Source: Acidimicrobiales bacterium | GTDB lineage: Bacteria; Actinomycetota; Acidimicrobiia; Acidimicrobiales; SZUA-35 | Direction: 5' to 3' | Assembly (NCBI GenBank): GCA_041394265.1 | Contig: JAWKIO010000005.1 | Span: forward strand, 930,001-994,000 | DNA length: 64,000 bases | Part shown: positions 41,297 to 49,724 of the stretch, piece after piece | Layout: each line of letters begins with the position of its first letter | How positions within the stretch are numbered: position 1 is the stretch's first letter | Made by a program: the position numbers and the translations under genes | Notes under the pieces: model-generated | Database searches by the model: none | What the model was told of the DNA's origin: nothing | Seen by the model: the letters and a program-made list of their open reading frames with translations, nothing else

Positions 41297-42709
41297 CTAC
41301 GAGGTGACCTGACCCCGTCCGGCGCTCGTGCCCGCCGGGAAGCCAAAGGCGATCACCGCTGCGCTCAGGTAGTACATCGCCGTCACCCAGCCCCACGCGA
41401 GGCGGAAGCCCCCGATGCCCGAGCGAGAAGCGAGCAGGGTGATCACCACCGAGATCCCGAGGGCGTAGAACACCTGCTGAGTGGTGCGGATCGACGCATT
41501 CGCCGTACCGAATTGTGCCGGATCGACATCGCTCAGGCCGGCGCTCGACCAGGTCGAGATCGACGTCCCGACACCGAATCCGAGCAGCAGGCTGATGGGA
41601 ACGTAGCGGTCGAACACGTGGGGCTCTGCGTCGAGTAGCAGCTGGAAGAGCAGGAAGGCCGTGCCACAGCACAGCGACCCGGCCATCAGGATCCAGCGGT
41701 GGCCGATCCGGTCGGCCATGCGCCCGGCGATCGGCGACAGGACCGCCGAGGTGCCGGCAGAGAAGACCAGCGCCTTGCCGGTGGTCGTGATCGACTGGTC
41801 CCACAGGTCCTGAAGCACGAGCGAATTGACCAGGAAGCCCGAGGTGAAGGCCATCGAGTAGAACGCCAAGCCGGCGTTCGTGCTCGAGAACGAACGCTTC
41901 CGGAACAGGTTGAGCTCGATCAGCGGCTCGGGATGGCGGCTCGATCGCCGGATCAGGACAGGAACGAGCGCCAACCCGACGACGAACATGGCGAGGACAC
42001 GCACATCGCCGATGCCACGGGTCTCGCTCTGCACGATCGCGAACATGACGAGGAAGACCGCCGCGGTGCCGATGGCAACGCCCAGAAGATCGATCTTCCC
42101 CGTGGCCGCCGGGTTCTTCGACTCGCGGAGCAATCTCGGACTCAACACCAAGACGACGAGACACAGTGGCACGTTGATGAAGAAGATGCCTCGCCACGAC
42201 CAAACATCGATGAGCAGCGATCCGACGGCAGGCCCGAACACCCCGCCGAGCCCGGCGGTGGCGCCAGTGATCCCAATCGCCATGCTGCGCTTCGCCACCG
42301 GGAACTCGGGGAGGACCACGGCGATCGCCGTCGGCGACACGATGGCCCCACCGATCGCCTGGACCACCCGAGCGAGGATCAGCACGTTCGTGTTGGGCGC
42401 CAGCCCGCACAACAGTGAACCCAGGCCGAAGATGGCGACGCCCGGCATGAACATCTTCTTGCGACCGAGGCTGTCGGCGAGGCGCCCGCTCACCATGAGC
42501 AGCGCAGCGACCGTGATGTTGTAGCCCGACAGAATCCAGCCAAGCGTGGTTTCATCGACCTCGAAGTCTCGGCCAATCGACGGGAAGGCCACATTGACGG
42601 CCGAGACATCGACCACGACGAGGAAGAAGACGAGCGTGGCGATGATCAACGCCAGCCACGCCTCGCGCGGGATGTGGTCGGTTGCGTTGGGAGCAGCGGC
42701 GGTCGTCAC
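41297..42709 (-). CDS. MFS transporter, DHA2 drug exporter family
   Basis: This 470-residue protein likely has 14 transmembrane helices. VVDVSAVNVAFPSIGRDF in TM1 and SGRLADSLGRKKMFMPGVAI (motif A) identify the DHA2 (EmrB/QacA) family. GATAGLGGVFGPAVGSLLI and WSWRGIFFINVPLCLVVLVL match motif C and the following WRWIFxIN signature. It probably exports drugs or metabolites by proton antiport. It is monocistronic, with no adjacent regulator. Confidence 0.88.
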   Translation of the reverse strand: MTTAAAPNATDHIPREAWLALIIATLVFFLVVVDVSAVNVAFPSIGRDFEVDETTLGWILSGYNITVAALLMVSGRLADSLGRKKMFMPGVAIFGLGSLLCGLAPNTNVLILARVVQAIGGAIVSPTAIAVVLPEFPVAKRSMAIGITGATAGLGGVFGPAVGSLLIDVWSWRGIFFINVPLCLVVLVLSPRLLRESKNPAATGKIDLLGVAIGTAAVFLVMFAIVQSETRGIGDVRVLAMFVVGLALVPVLIRRSSRHPEPLIELNLFRKRSFSSTNAGLAFYSMAFTSGFLVNSLVLQDLWDQSITTTGKALVFSAGTSAVLSPIAGRMADRIGHRWILMAGSLCCGTAFLLFQLLLDAEPHVFDRYVPISLLLGFGVGTSISTWSSAGLSDVDPAQFGTANASIRTTQQVFYALGISVVITLLASRSGIGGFRLAWGWVTAMYYLSAAVIAFGFPAGTSAGRGQVTS

Positions 42710-42749
42710 ACCGGCGTTCTAGCTCATTCTCCGACGCAAACGTCAACCC

Positions 42750-43526
42750 TCAGGTAGTGGCGCTCGAGCGGTCGATCACCATGAACGCCGCTCCCCACGG
42801 ATCGACCAGCGAGACGGACCGCCCAAAGGGTGTGTCCATCGGCGGCATCGTCACGGACCCTCCCCGGCTCGCCGTCAGTTCTGCTGCTGCGTCGGCGTCG
42901 GGCACCGAGAACGACACGCCCCAGTGAGAAGGAACGGCCGCGGGCACCTCATCGCCCATGGCCATCAACCCGGCAATCGGCTGACCGCCGAGCTCGGCGA
43001 CTCGGTAGTCCATCGGCCCATCCATCGCCGTGAACGACCAGCCGAACAGCGACCGGTAGAACGCCTCGGAAGCGTCGGCGTTGCGAGTCCGACAGTCGAA
43101 CCAACACGGAGCGCCCGGTTCATCCAGCACTCTGATGCCGTTGTCGGCCGACCCTTCGAAGATCCCGAGTGCCGCGTTGGCCGGGTCGAGCACGATGGCA
43201 ATCCGCTGCCCGTCGGCGTTGATCACGAACGGCGGCTGCGCCACCATGCCGCCGGCACCGGTGACGGCAGCTGCGGTGGCGTCGGCGTCATCGACGGCGA
43301 CATAGACCGTCCACACCGGCGGCATTCCCGCCATCTCGGGCGTGATCTGCATCGCGCCGGCAACCGGCTGGTCACCGCTCATGAACATTCGGTAGGGCGA
43401 ACCTTCGACCTCGAACACCGACCATCCCATCAGGTCGCCGTAGAAGGAGGTGGCACCTTCGATGTCAGACGCGGCGAGATCGGTCCAACTGATGGTGTGC
43501 GTGGGGTGACGGTCGATTCGAGTCAT
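42750..43526 (-). CDS. Two-domain VOC-family protein
   Basis: This is a 258-residue protein made of two VOC (glyoxalase-like) modules. The first is about residues 5-118 (HTISWTDLAASDIEGATSFY), and the second about 130-255 (CWFDCRTRNADASEAFYRSL), each with the FYxxLFGW-type helix. It resembles hydroxylase-like VOC proteins found in actinobacteria, in which metal ligands are often incomplete; I cannot assign an enzymatic activity. The ATG at 43526 precedes the first module directly. It lies 45 bp downstream of the second selenoprotein gene, in the same direction, and may be cotranscribed. Confidence 0.82.
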   Translation of the reverse strand: MTRIDRHPTHTISWTDLAASDIEGATSFYGDLMGWSVFEVEGSPYRMFMSGDQPVAGAMQITPEMAGMPPVWTVYVAVDDADATAAAVTGAGGMVAQPPFVINADGQRIAIVLDPANAALGIFEGSADNGIRVLDEPGAPCWFDCRTRNADASEAFYRSLFGWSFTAMDGPMDYRVAELGGQPIAGLMAMGDEVPAAVPSHWGVSFSVPDADAAAELTASRGGSVTMPPMDTPFGRSVSLVDPWGAAFMVIDRSSATT

Positions 43527-43571
43527 GGCGACACCGTAAGCGCGCCAACGACCGTCCCGCCCGACGAGCAA

Positions 43572-44708
43572 TCAACGATGGCCAGGGGCCATGTAGAACC
43601 ACACCGGATGCGGTGCACCCTGTTCCTTGATCGCCGCTCGGGCCGCCATGATGGTCTTGCCCGCCTCGGTCTGTTCGTAGAACCACGCCTCGGCGGCACG
43701 TCCATCGGGCGGCGGGCCGTCAACCAGTTCGAGCGCCGCCTCCTCGTAGTAGGTGCGGATGTCGTGACAGATCGCGGTGGTGTTGCCGCCCGGGATCCCC
43801 GCCTCCTTCCACGCCGCACCGTTGGCGATCGCGTCGAACACCGCAAGCGCTCCGGGAATGCCGTCGGGCTCGACGACGCGTCCGACCGAGGTCACCCCGC
43901 GCCGGGCTCGAGCCCGGTCGAACGCCTTGCGAAGCCCGTTGGCCTCGTCGACCGAAGCCGGCAGCTTCGGGTCGAATCGAGGCGGCAGCGTGCAGGTGAG
44001 CGGAATCTCGTCGGCAGTGATGGTGACCGGGTGGTCGACGAGCACGGGTCCCGACGGCTCGGCGAGCAGCGCGAACGCACGAGTGAGCACGTCATGCTGG
44101 AACTCGCTGTCACTCGGCCGACCGAGTGGCCGACCGAGCGGGAAGTCGCAGTACAAGGCCCGAGGCGGAGCGATGCGCTCGGCGACCGAGCGGGTCGAGG
44201 CCAATACGACGGTGGCGATTCCGGCGGCTTCGAAGACGTGGGCGAGCGTACTCACGGTACGCGTGCAAAGCGGTCAAACGGGGGTGAGCACCACCACGTC
44301 GACACCGTCGGCGGCCAGCTCGCCCGCCGCTCGCGGCCCCGAGTCGAGGCGGATGGTCGAGACGTCGTCGGGCTGGTTGCCGGCGAACGAGGCGTGACGG
44401 GGTGCGACGGCGCCGATGATCCCCTGCGCCGCAAGCTCGTCGAGGCGATCGATCGGGTAGACGACATTGAGGTCGATGGCCACGCCGGTGCGGTCGAAGT
44501 TCGGACTCCAATGACCGAGCACGAGGTCGCGTGCATCGGACGGGAGCAAGCGATAGCTGGTGTCACCAGCCGCGAAGGGGTCATCACTCGTTCGGTGCAA
44601 CGCCGCGGAGGTGACGATGGCGACGGTCGACTCGCTCAGTGGTTTCGGCTGGACCCACGGCGTGGTGTCGAAGGTCGGCACCGGCAGTGCGTCGCCAAGG
44701 CTCCTCAT
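43572..44708 (-). CDS. PrdB/GrdB-like selenoprotein with in-frame TGA (Sec145) - second of two
   Basis: One continuous frame of 378 residues contains a single TGA at 44276-44274, read as selenocysteine 145. Before it are PTFDTTPWVQPKPLSESTVA, DLVLGHWSPNFDRTGVAIDL, VVYPIDRLDELAAQGIIGAV and VVVLTPV. After it the frame continues PLCTRTVSTLAHVFEAAGIA, then IAPPRALYCDFPLGRPLGRP and the C-terminal AWFYEQTEAGKTIMAARAAI. Both parts belong to the same GrdB/PrdB-like family, and the Sec aligns with that of the protein at 25497-26417 (U-P-L-C versus U-P-V-C). It has a longer C-terminal extension of about 150 residues. A SECIS-like hairpin follows the TGA. The start is uncertain: ATG 44708 (family N-terminus), ATG 44750 or GTG 44798. 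A nitroreductase gene is divergent and a VOC gene lies downstream. Confidence 0.85.
44246..44262 (-). promoter_or_regulatory. Candidate bacterial SECIS hairpin, second selenoprotein
   Basis: Directly downstream of the TGA (44276-44274), GCGTAC (44262-44257) pairs perfectly with GTACGC (44251-44246) around the pentaloop CGTGA. The loop starts 17 bases after the TGA and has G in its second position, in line with the known geometry of bacterial SECIS elements. It lies inside the coding sequence. Confidence 0.65.
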
Positions 44709-44838
44709 CTTCGAATCGCCGGTGGCGCTGGACTCGCTGCTGGCTGACATCTCCTCAGCTTGCTGGACGCAAGGAGTCGAGGCAACTCGTTCGTTCACTC
44801 ACCTGGTGCGCGACCGGGAGACCCGGCAGACTCACCGC

Positions 44839-45483
44839 ATGGAATTCGACCTCGCCCAGACCGACGCCCTCCTCTCGACCACCCGCGCCGTGCGCAAGCG
44901 CCTCGACTTCGACCGCGAGGTCCCCGACGACGTCCTGCTCGAGTGCCTGCAGCTCGCCGTGCAAGCACCGACGGGATCCAACCGGCAGGGCTGGCGCTGG
45001 ATGGTCATCCGCGACGCCGAGAAGAAGCTGGCGCTGGCCGACATCTACCGCCGTGTGGGTGGCGCCTACCTGGCCGAGGCGGCCAAGACCACCGAGGCCG
45101 GGTCGCAAACCGGACGCGTCATGGACTCGGCGAACTTCCTGGCCGAGAACCTCGAGCGTGTTCCGGTCATGGTGATCCCGCTCATCATCGGACGACTCGA
45201 CGACGGCACCACCAACTCGGCTGCGGGGCTCCTCGGATCGATCATTCCTGCCATGTGGAGCTTCCAACTGGCCCTGCGCAGCCGGGGATTGGGCAGCTGC
45301 TACACCACGCTCCATCTCGGCGCCGAAGCCGAGGCCGCCGAGCTCTTGGGCATCCCCGACCACATGACCCAGGCCGGGTTGCTGCCGGTCGCCTACACCC
45401 TCGGCACCGACTTCAAGCCGGCCAACCGTCCGCCCGTCGAGGAGATCACCTACCTCGACACCTACAAGAACCCCATCCGCTGA
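44839..45483 (+). CDS. Nitroreductase-family FMN protein
   Basis: This is a 214-residue flavin reductase-like protein. STTRAVRKRLDFDREVPDDV is the N-terminal FMN phosphate-binding Arg cluster. QAPTGSNRQGWRWMVIRD has the conserved Ser-Asn, and FQLALRSRGLGSCYTTLH matches the C-terminal FMN-binding helix region. Such enzymes reduce nitro-aromatics, quinones or enones with NAD(P)H; F420-independent FMN use is expected. The ATG at 44839 is used because upstream in-frame sequence overlaps the selenoprotein gene on the other strand. It is divergent from that gene, so the two may share control. Confidence 0.87.
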   Translation: MEFDLAQTDALLSTTRAVRKRLDFDREVPDDVLLECLQLAVQAPTGSNRQGWRWMVIRDAEKKLALADIYRRVGGAYLAEAAKTTEAGSQTGRVMDSANFLAENLERVPVMVIPLIIGRLDDGTTNSAAGLLGSIIPAMWSFQLALRSRGLGSCYTTLHLGAEAEAAELLGIPDHMTQAGLLPVAYTLGTDFKPANRPPVEEITYLDTYKNPIR

Positions 45484-45498
45484 GGCCCAGTCGTCGCC

Positions 45499-45527
45499 GC
45501 TCGGCGTCGCAAGTCGAGACGCCGAGC
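45499..45527. terminator. Perfect-stem terminator after the nitroreductase gene
   Basis: GCTCGGCGTC (45499-45508) and GACGCCGAGC (45518-45527) form a perfect 10-bp stem with a 9-base loop, 16 bp after the stop codon. It is followed by GACATTTCCC on the plus strand. A second, shorter inverted repeat (CGTCAG-AA-CTGACG, 45558-45571) lies downstream. They separate two convergent genes. Confidence 0.65.
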
Positions 45528-45573
45528 GACATTTCCCACCGTTTCGGAGACCCCGGGCGTCAGAACTGACGCT

Positions 45574-45625
45574 CAGGGTCTCGAGAACGGCAGGGTCTCG
45601 AGAACGGGCAGGGTTTCGGGAACGG
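45574..45625. repeat. 17-bp tandem repeat, three copies
   Basis: Units CAGGGTCTCGAGAACGG at 45574-45590 and 45591-45607 are identical. A third, CAGGGTTTCGGGAACGG at 45609-45625, differs at two positions. The array abuts the 3' end of the methyltransferase gene in a convergent intergenic region. Confidence 0.75.
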
Positions 45626-45631
45626 CGGCGG

Positions 45632-46639
45632 TCAGGCGGGTTTGCGGCCGAACGTGCGGGTGAGGGTGCCGGCGACGAAGTCGACGTTCTCGACATCGAC
45701 GAAACCGGCGGCTTCGAAGTAGCCGATGCACTCGGCATCGGAATGAGCCCGACCGCCGCTGCCATAGTTGAGTTCGGCCAGACCCCACAGTGCCGCGTCG
45801 AGGGGTCCCACGCCGTCGGCGTCGAGCGTCTCACCGACGAGATGCATCTCACCGCCCGGCTCCAAGGCATCGAAGGCCTTGGCCACCACCTTGGCGATGT
45901 TCTTCGCGTCATAGATCGGCAGGTTCGATGCCATGACCACGACATCGCAGCCCTGCGGGAGCTCGTCGTTGATGAAGTCACCGCCGTGCGTCGTGACCCG
46001 GTCGGCCACGCCGTTCCGGTCGAGGTACTCCTGGGTGACCACCGTGACCGGCGGGAGGTCGAAGACGACGGCCGACAGCCCAGGAAAGGCCTGCACGGCG
46101 TTGATCGAGTAGGCCCCCGATCCGCCACCGAGGTCGAGCAGCTTCGTTCGACCGCTCAGGTCGACCTGACGGCAGAACCGCCGGCCGGCTCCCATGCCGA
46201 TGCTGTAGGTGGCAGCGTGATAGCGGCGGGCCTGCTCGACGGTGAGATCGTCGTACATGCCGAGCTCACGAGGCGGGGTCGGGTCGAGGAGCCGTTCGGT
46301 CATCGAGAACCACTGGGGTACCTCGGGCCGGGTGAAGTTCATCCACGCGCCGGCGTAGCGATCGGTGCCCTTGACGAGGAACTTCTCGCAGTCGGCGGCA
46401 TTGACGATGCGCCGCTCGTCGTCGTACTCGAGCAGGCCCATGGCCAGTGCCACCGTGACCAGCCGCTCGGCGTTGAGTTCGCTCATGCCGGTCGCCGTGG
46501 CGATCGATGCGATCGAGTCGGCGCCCGCCGAGATGTGGGAGAAGAGGTCGATGTCGATGGCGGCGTAGAACACCGCCGACTGGGTGAATGCACGGGCGAG
46601 GTGCTGGAGGCGGGTGGAGTCGACGCGGGGTTCGGCCAT
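45632..46639 (-). CDS. SAM-dependent O-methyltransferase (family 2, ASMT-like)
   Basis: This is a 335-residue methyltransferase. The N-terminal half is a winged-helix dimerisation domain (LFSHISAGADSIASIATATG, NAERLVTVALAMGLLEYDDE). The C-terminal half has SAM motif I KLLDLGGGSGAYSINAVQAF, VFDLPPVTVVTQEYL and the late EPGGEMHLVGETL. The organisation is that of plant and bacterial hydroxyindole- or flavonoid-type O-methyltransferases. The catalytic His is not obvious. It is the third gene of an operon after an amidase and an SDR (19 bp spacing to the SDR). Confidence 0.85.
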   Translation of the reverse strand: MAEPRVDSTRLQHLARAFTQSAVFYAAIDIDLFSHISAGADSIASIATATGMSELNAERLVTVALAMGLLEYDDERRIVNAADCEKFLVKGTDRYAGAWMNFTRPEVPQWFSMTERLLDPTPPRELGMYDDLTVEQARRYHAATYSIGMGAGRRFCRQVDLSGRTKLLDLGGGSGAYSINAVQAFPGLSAVVFDLPPVTVVTQEYLDRNGVADRVTTHGGDFINDELPQGCDVVVMASNLPIYDAKNIAKVVAKAFDALEPGGEMHLVGETLDADGVGPLDAALWGLAELNYGSGGRAHSDAECIGYFEAAGFVDVENVDFVAGTLTRTFGRKPA

Positions 46640-46658
46640 CGTGAGAGTTCCTTCGGGT

Positions 46659-47531
46659 TCAGTCCTGTTCGGTGCGGTAGTAGTCGGGTTTGCCGAGCGG
46701 CCAGTACTCACCCCACACGTGTTCGCCACCGGTGACATCGAGATGGGTGCCGGTGACGAAGTTGCCCGACGGCGCCGCCAGATAGATCGCCGCCTGAGCG
46801 ATGTCCCACACGTCGCCGAGGTGGCGCATCGGGTTGTGACCGAAGCTGGCCTTGGCCTCGGGCGGGTAGTTGGTGAGTCCCTCGCTGGCGACCACACCGA
46901 CACCGATCGAGTTGACGCGGATGTCGTACTGGGCCCACTCGACCGCGAGGGTGCGGGTGAGCGCCACACCTCCCGCTCGAGCGGCCGTGGTGTGCGGAAT
47001 GCCGATCGACCCTCGGCCCTGGATGGTCGAGATGTTGATGATGTTGCCAGGTGTGGCCTCGGCGGCCCACCGGCGCGCCGCCTCCTGCATCATGTACCAC
47101 GGGCCGTAGAGATTGGTTTCGACGACGGCGTTCCATCCCTTCGGCGTGATGTCGAACGCCGGCGCCGAGAACTGACCACCGGCGTTGTTGATCACATGGT
47201 CGAGCCGACCGTGCTCGGCCCAGGCCGCGTCGATGGTGGCTCGCACGGCGTCGGGATCGCGCACGGTCATCGGAATGGTCTGGCAGCCCACGTCGATCGT
47301 CGACAGCTTGGCGGCGAGGTCATCGAGGGTTGCTTCGGTGCGCCCGGTGGCGACGATGGTGGCGCCAAGACGACCGAACAACACCGACATCGCCTGTCCG
47401 ATCCCGCCGGCCGCACCGGTGATCAGGACCACCTGGTCGGTGAACAGACCGTCGCGGTACACCGTGTCGAGTGAGCACAGTTCCTCGAACGAGTGGCTGT
47501 GGTACGGGTCGACGTCGCGGCGGTTCGCCAT
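46659..47531 (-). CDS. SDR oxidoreductase with PECR/dienoyl-CoA reductase-like active site
   Basis: This 290-residue SDR has the cofactor loop ITGAAGGIGQAM and an Arg in ATGRTE suggesting NADPH. The usual YxxxK is replaced by HTTAARAGGVALTRTLAVEW. That is the arrangement of peroxisomal trans-2-enoyl-CoA reductase and 2,4-dienoyl-CoA reductases. The conserved Asn-Asn-Ala-Gly-Gly-Gln-Phe also fits that group. An enoyl-CoA reductase role is therefore more likely than an alcohol dehydrogenase. About 35 polar residues precede the fold. The ATG at 47531 is only 2 bp after the amidase stop, so the genes are cotranscribed. Confidence 0.83.
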   Translation of the reverse strand: MANRRDVDPYHSHSFEELCSLDTVYRDGLFTDQVVLITGAAGGIGQAMSVLFGRLGATIVATGRTEATLDDLAAKLSTIDVGCQTIPMTVRDPDAVRATIDAAWAEHGRLDHVINNAGGQFSAPAFDITPKGWNAVVETNLYGPWYMMQEAARRWAAEATPGNIINISTIQGRGSIGIPHTTAARAGGVALTRTLAVEWAQYDIRVNSIGVGVVASEGLTNYPPEAKASFGHNPMRHLGDVWDIAQAAIYLAAPSGNFVTGTHLDVTGGEHVWGEYWPLGKPDYYRTEQD

Positions 47532-47533
47532 GC

Positions 47534-49024
47534 TCAACTCCAGGTGGGATCGATCGGGCCGGGGACGCCGCAATGTTGCTCCACCGCCTCGGCGGCGTCG
47601 AGACAGCGGTCCTCACGCCAGTGGCTGGAGTAGATCTGCACGCCGGTCGGCATACCGTCATGGACGCCATTGCTCATGGCCACGACGGGGAGACCCAGGA
47701 CGTTGGCAGGCACGATGAACCCGAGGTGGTCGTCGAGCACCCGCATCTCGTTGCCGTCGACGATGTCGGCGCCGTGCTCGAACGGCACTCGGTTCCACCC
47801 CGGCCCGACGACCACCGGCGTGTCGTTGAACATCTCCGCCCACAACCGCATCAGTCGGTGCCGCTCGATGAACATGAGTTGGGGCGGGAGCTGGTCGAAG
47901 TCGCAGCTGTCGACCAACCGTTGCAGCACCCGGATCTCATCGCTGCCCATGATCGGTTCGAGCAGCGGGATCGACACCGCGAAGTCGAACCCGAGGAGAT
48001 GGCGCCACAGGTCTTTCGTGCGTTCGATCTCGGGTGGCTCCACCTCGACGACCTCCCACCCCGCTGCCGCGAGACCAGCGGCCGCCGCATCGAGTGCGTC
48101 GAGCTGTCCCGGTTCGAGTTCGGCGCCGGGCAGCGAGCGGACGAGACCGGCACGACGCAGATACTCACCGCCATCGACGGGCACCGGCGCGGTGCGGAGA
48201 TCGAGCGATGTCGGTGGTGCGAGCAGATCGAGCAGGAGGCGAAGGTCCTCGACATGACGGGCGAGCGGGCCCTCGACCGACATGAGAGCACCGGAGATCC
48301 CGGGATCCAACGGCGGGAGTGACGCCGCCCGCCCGATGCGTCCATAGCCCGGCTTGAGACCCATGACCCCGCAGCACAGCGCCGGGTTGCGAATCGAGCC
48401 ACCGATGTCGTTGCCGAGACCGAACGGCGACATGCCCGAGCCGATGGCCGAACCCTCGCCCCCGCTCGAACCACCGGCGGTGCGGTCGTGGTGCCATGGG
48501 TTGCGGGTCAAACCGCGAAAGGCATTGTCAGTGGATACCCGAAGCCCGAGTTCGGGCATGTTCGTGCGCCCGATCGGAATCGCGCCGGCCGCCAACACTC
48601 GTTCCACGGTCACGGCATCTCGTGGTGGGAACGCCTCGGCCAGTGCCGCCACCGCTTGGGTGGTCGGGAAGCCGACCTGATCGATGTTCTCCTTGATCGT
48701 GAACGGCACACCGTGCAGCGGCCCGATCCGCTCGCCCAGTCCAGCTCCCTGACCGAAACCCGGGTCTTGGTGCGCCGTGATGGTGGCGTCCGCAGCGTCG
48801 GCGGCGGCCTGCGCTGACTCGGCCATCTCGACCGTGATCGCGTTGAGCCGTGGATTGACGGCGGCGATCCGTTCGAGGTGAGCATCGATGACCTCGCGGC
48901 TCTTCACCTGTTTCGTCTCGATCAGATGAGCGAGGTCGGTGGCTGATCGCTGCCACAGCGCTCGTGTGTCCCCCTCCCGTGCTGCTGGTACGCCGTCCTC
49001 TGTCGCTTCGTCGATTCCCCCCAT
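47534..49024 (-). CDS. Amidase signature family enzyme
   Basis: This is a 496-residue amidase with the Ser-Ser-Lys catalytic triad of the signature family: Lys in PFTIKENIDQ, and the Ser residues in TAGGSSGGEGSAIGSG and GNDIGGSIRNPALCCG. The substrate could be an aliphatic or aryl amide. The architecture also fits GatA, but the lack of gatB and gatC neighbours and the operon context argue against that. It is first of a three-gene operon with a PECR-like SDR and an O-methyltransferase. The ATG at 49024 is chosen because upstream in-frame sequence overlaps the divergent fasciclin gene. Confidence 0.88.
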   Translation of the reverse strand: MGGIDEATEDGVPAAREGDTRALWQRSATDLAHLIETKQVKSREVIDAHLERIAAVNPRLNAITVEMAESAQAAADAADATITAHQDPGFGQGAGLGERIGPLHGVPFTIKENIDQVGFPTTQAVAALAEAFPPRDAVTVERVLAAGAIPIGRTNMPELGLRVSTDNAFRGLTRNPWHHDRTAGGSSGGEGSAIGSGMSPFGLGNDIGGSIRNPALCCGVMGLKPGYGRIGRAASLPPLDPGISGALMSVEGPLARHVEDLRLLLDLLAPPTSLDLRTAPVPVDGGEYLRRAGLVRSLPGAELEPGQLDALDAAAAGLAAAGWEVVEVEPPEIERTKDLWRHLLGFDFAVSIPLLEPIMGSDEIRVLQRLVDSCDFDQLPPQLMFIERHRLMRLWAEMFNDTPVVVGPGWNRVPFEHGADIVDGNEMRVLDDHLGFIVPANVLGLPVVAMSNGVHDGMPTGVQIYSSHWREDRCLDAAEAVEQHCGVPGPIDPTWS

Positions 49025-49111
49025 GGCGCGGACACTAGTGCATCCAGTCGGGTACTCACCCACGAAGGGGACGTGAAGACCACTTCGACCCTTCACCCCT
49101 GGAGTACCAAC

Positions 49112-49693
49112 ATGTTCAACCTTCGTGGCCTCTTGGCCTTCTTCTTCGCGCTCTCGATGGCGGCGGCTGCTTGCAGCTCTGACGACTCCGAGGGTGCAAC
49201 CACCGAAACGACACCCGCTGCGGCCAACGACGAGGGCGCAGCGGAAGAGGAAGTCGTTGCGACCGACGCCGAGGCGTCGGGCACGATCGTGGACGTCGCC
49301 GTCGGCAACCCCGACTTCTCGATCCTGGTGAGTGCCCTCACCGAGGCCGGCTTGGTCGAGACCCTGTCCGGCGACGGCCCCTTCACCGTGTTTGCTCCGA
49401 CCAACGCCGCGTTCGAGCAAGCCCTCGCCGACCTCGGCGTCACCGCCGAAGACCTCCTCGCCCGTGACGACCTGGCGGACATCCTGACCTATCACGTCGT
49501 TCCCGGGAACGTGCTGGCGGCCGATGTCGTGGCGCTCGACGGCACGTCCGTCGCCACCGTCAACGGCGCCGAGGTCTCGATCAGCGTCGACGGCGACACG
49601 GTGATGATCAACGACGCCACCGTCACGACCACCGACATCATCGCGAGCAACGGCGTGATCCACGTGATCGACAGCGTCTTGCTCCCCGGGTGA
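49112..49693 (+). CDS. Fasciclin-domain lipoprotein
   Basis: This 193-residue predicted lipoprotein has the lipobox MAAAACSS with Cys 21, an acidic Thr/Ala/Glu linker (about residues 24-55), and one fasciclin (FAS1) domain. The H1 motif is FTVFAPTNAAFEQALADL, the conserved Tyr-His is in LTYHVVPGNVL, and H2 is SNGVIHVIDSVLLP. FAS1 domains mediate cell-surface adhesion. The ATG at 49112 has GGAG upstream. It is monocistronic, divergent from the amidase operon. Confidence 0.88.
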   Translation: MFNLRGLLAFFFALSMAAAACSSDDSEGATTETTPAAANDEGAAEEEVVATDAEASGTIVDVAVGNPDFSILVSALTEAGLVETLSGDGPFTVFAPTNAAFEQALADLGVTAEDLLARDDLADILTYHVVPGNVLAADVVALDGTSVATVNGAEVSISVDGDTVMINDATVTTTDIIASNGVIHVIDSVLLPG

Positions 49694-49724
49694 GCGCAGC
49701 GATACTCGTCGCCTCGGGCCGTTC

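Noticed and set aside
47534..49024. Glutamyl-tRNA amidotransferase subunit A (gatA)
   Set aside because: The amidase signature is shared, but there is no gatB or gatC nearby, and the operon contains an SDR and a methyltransferase.
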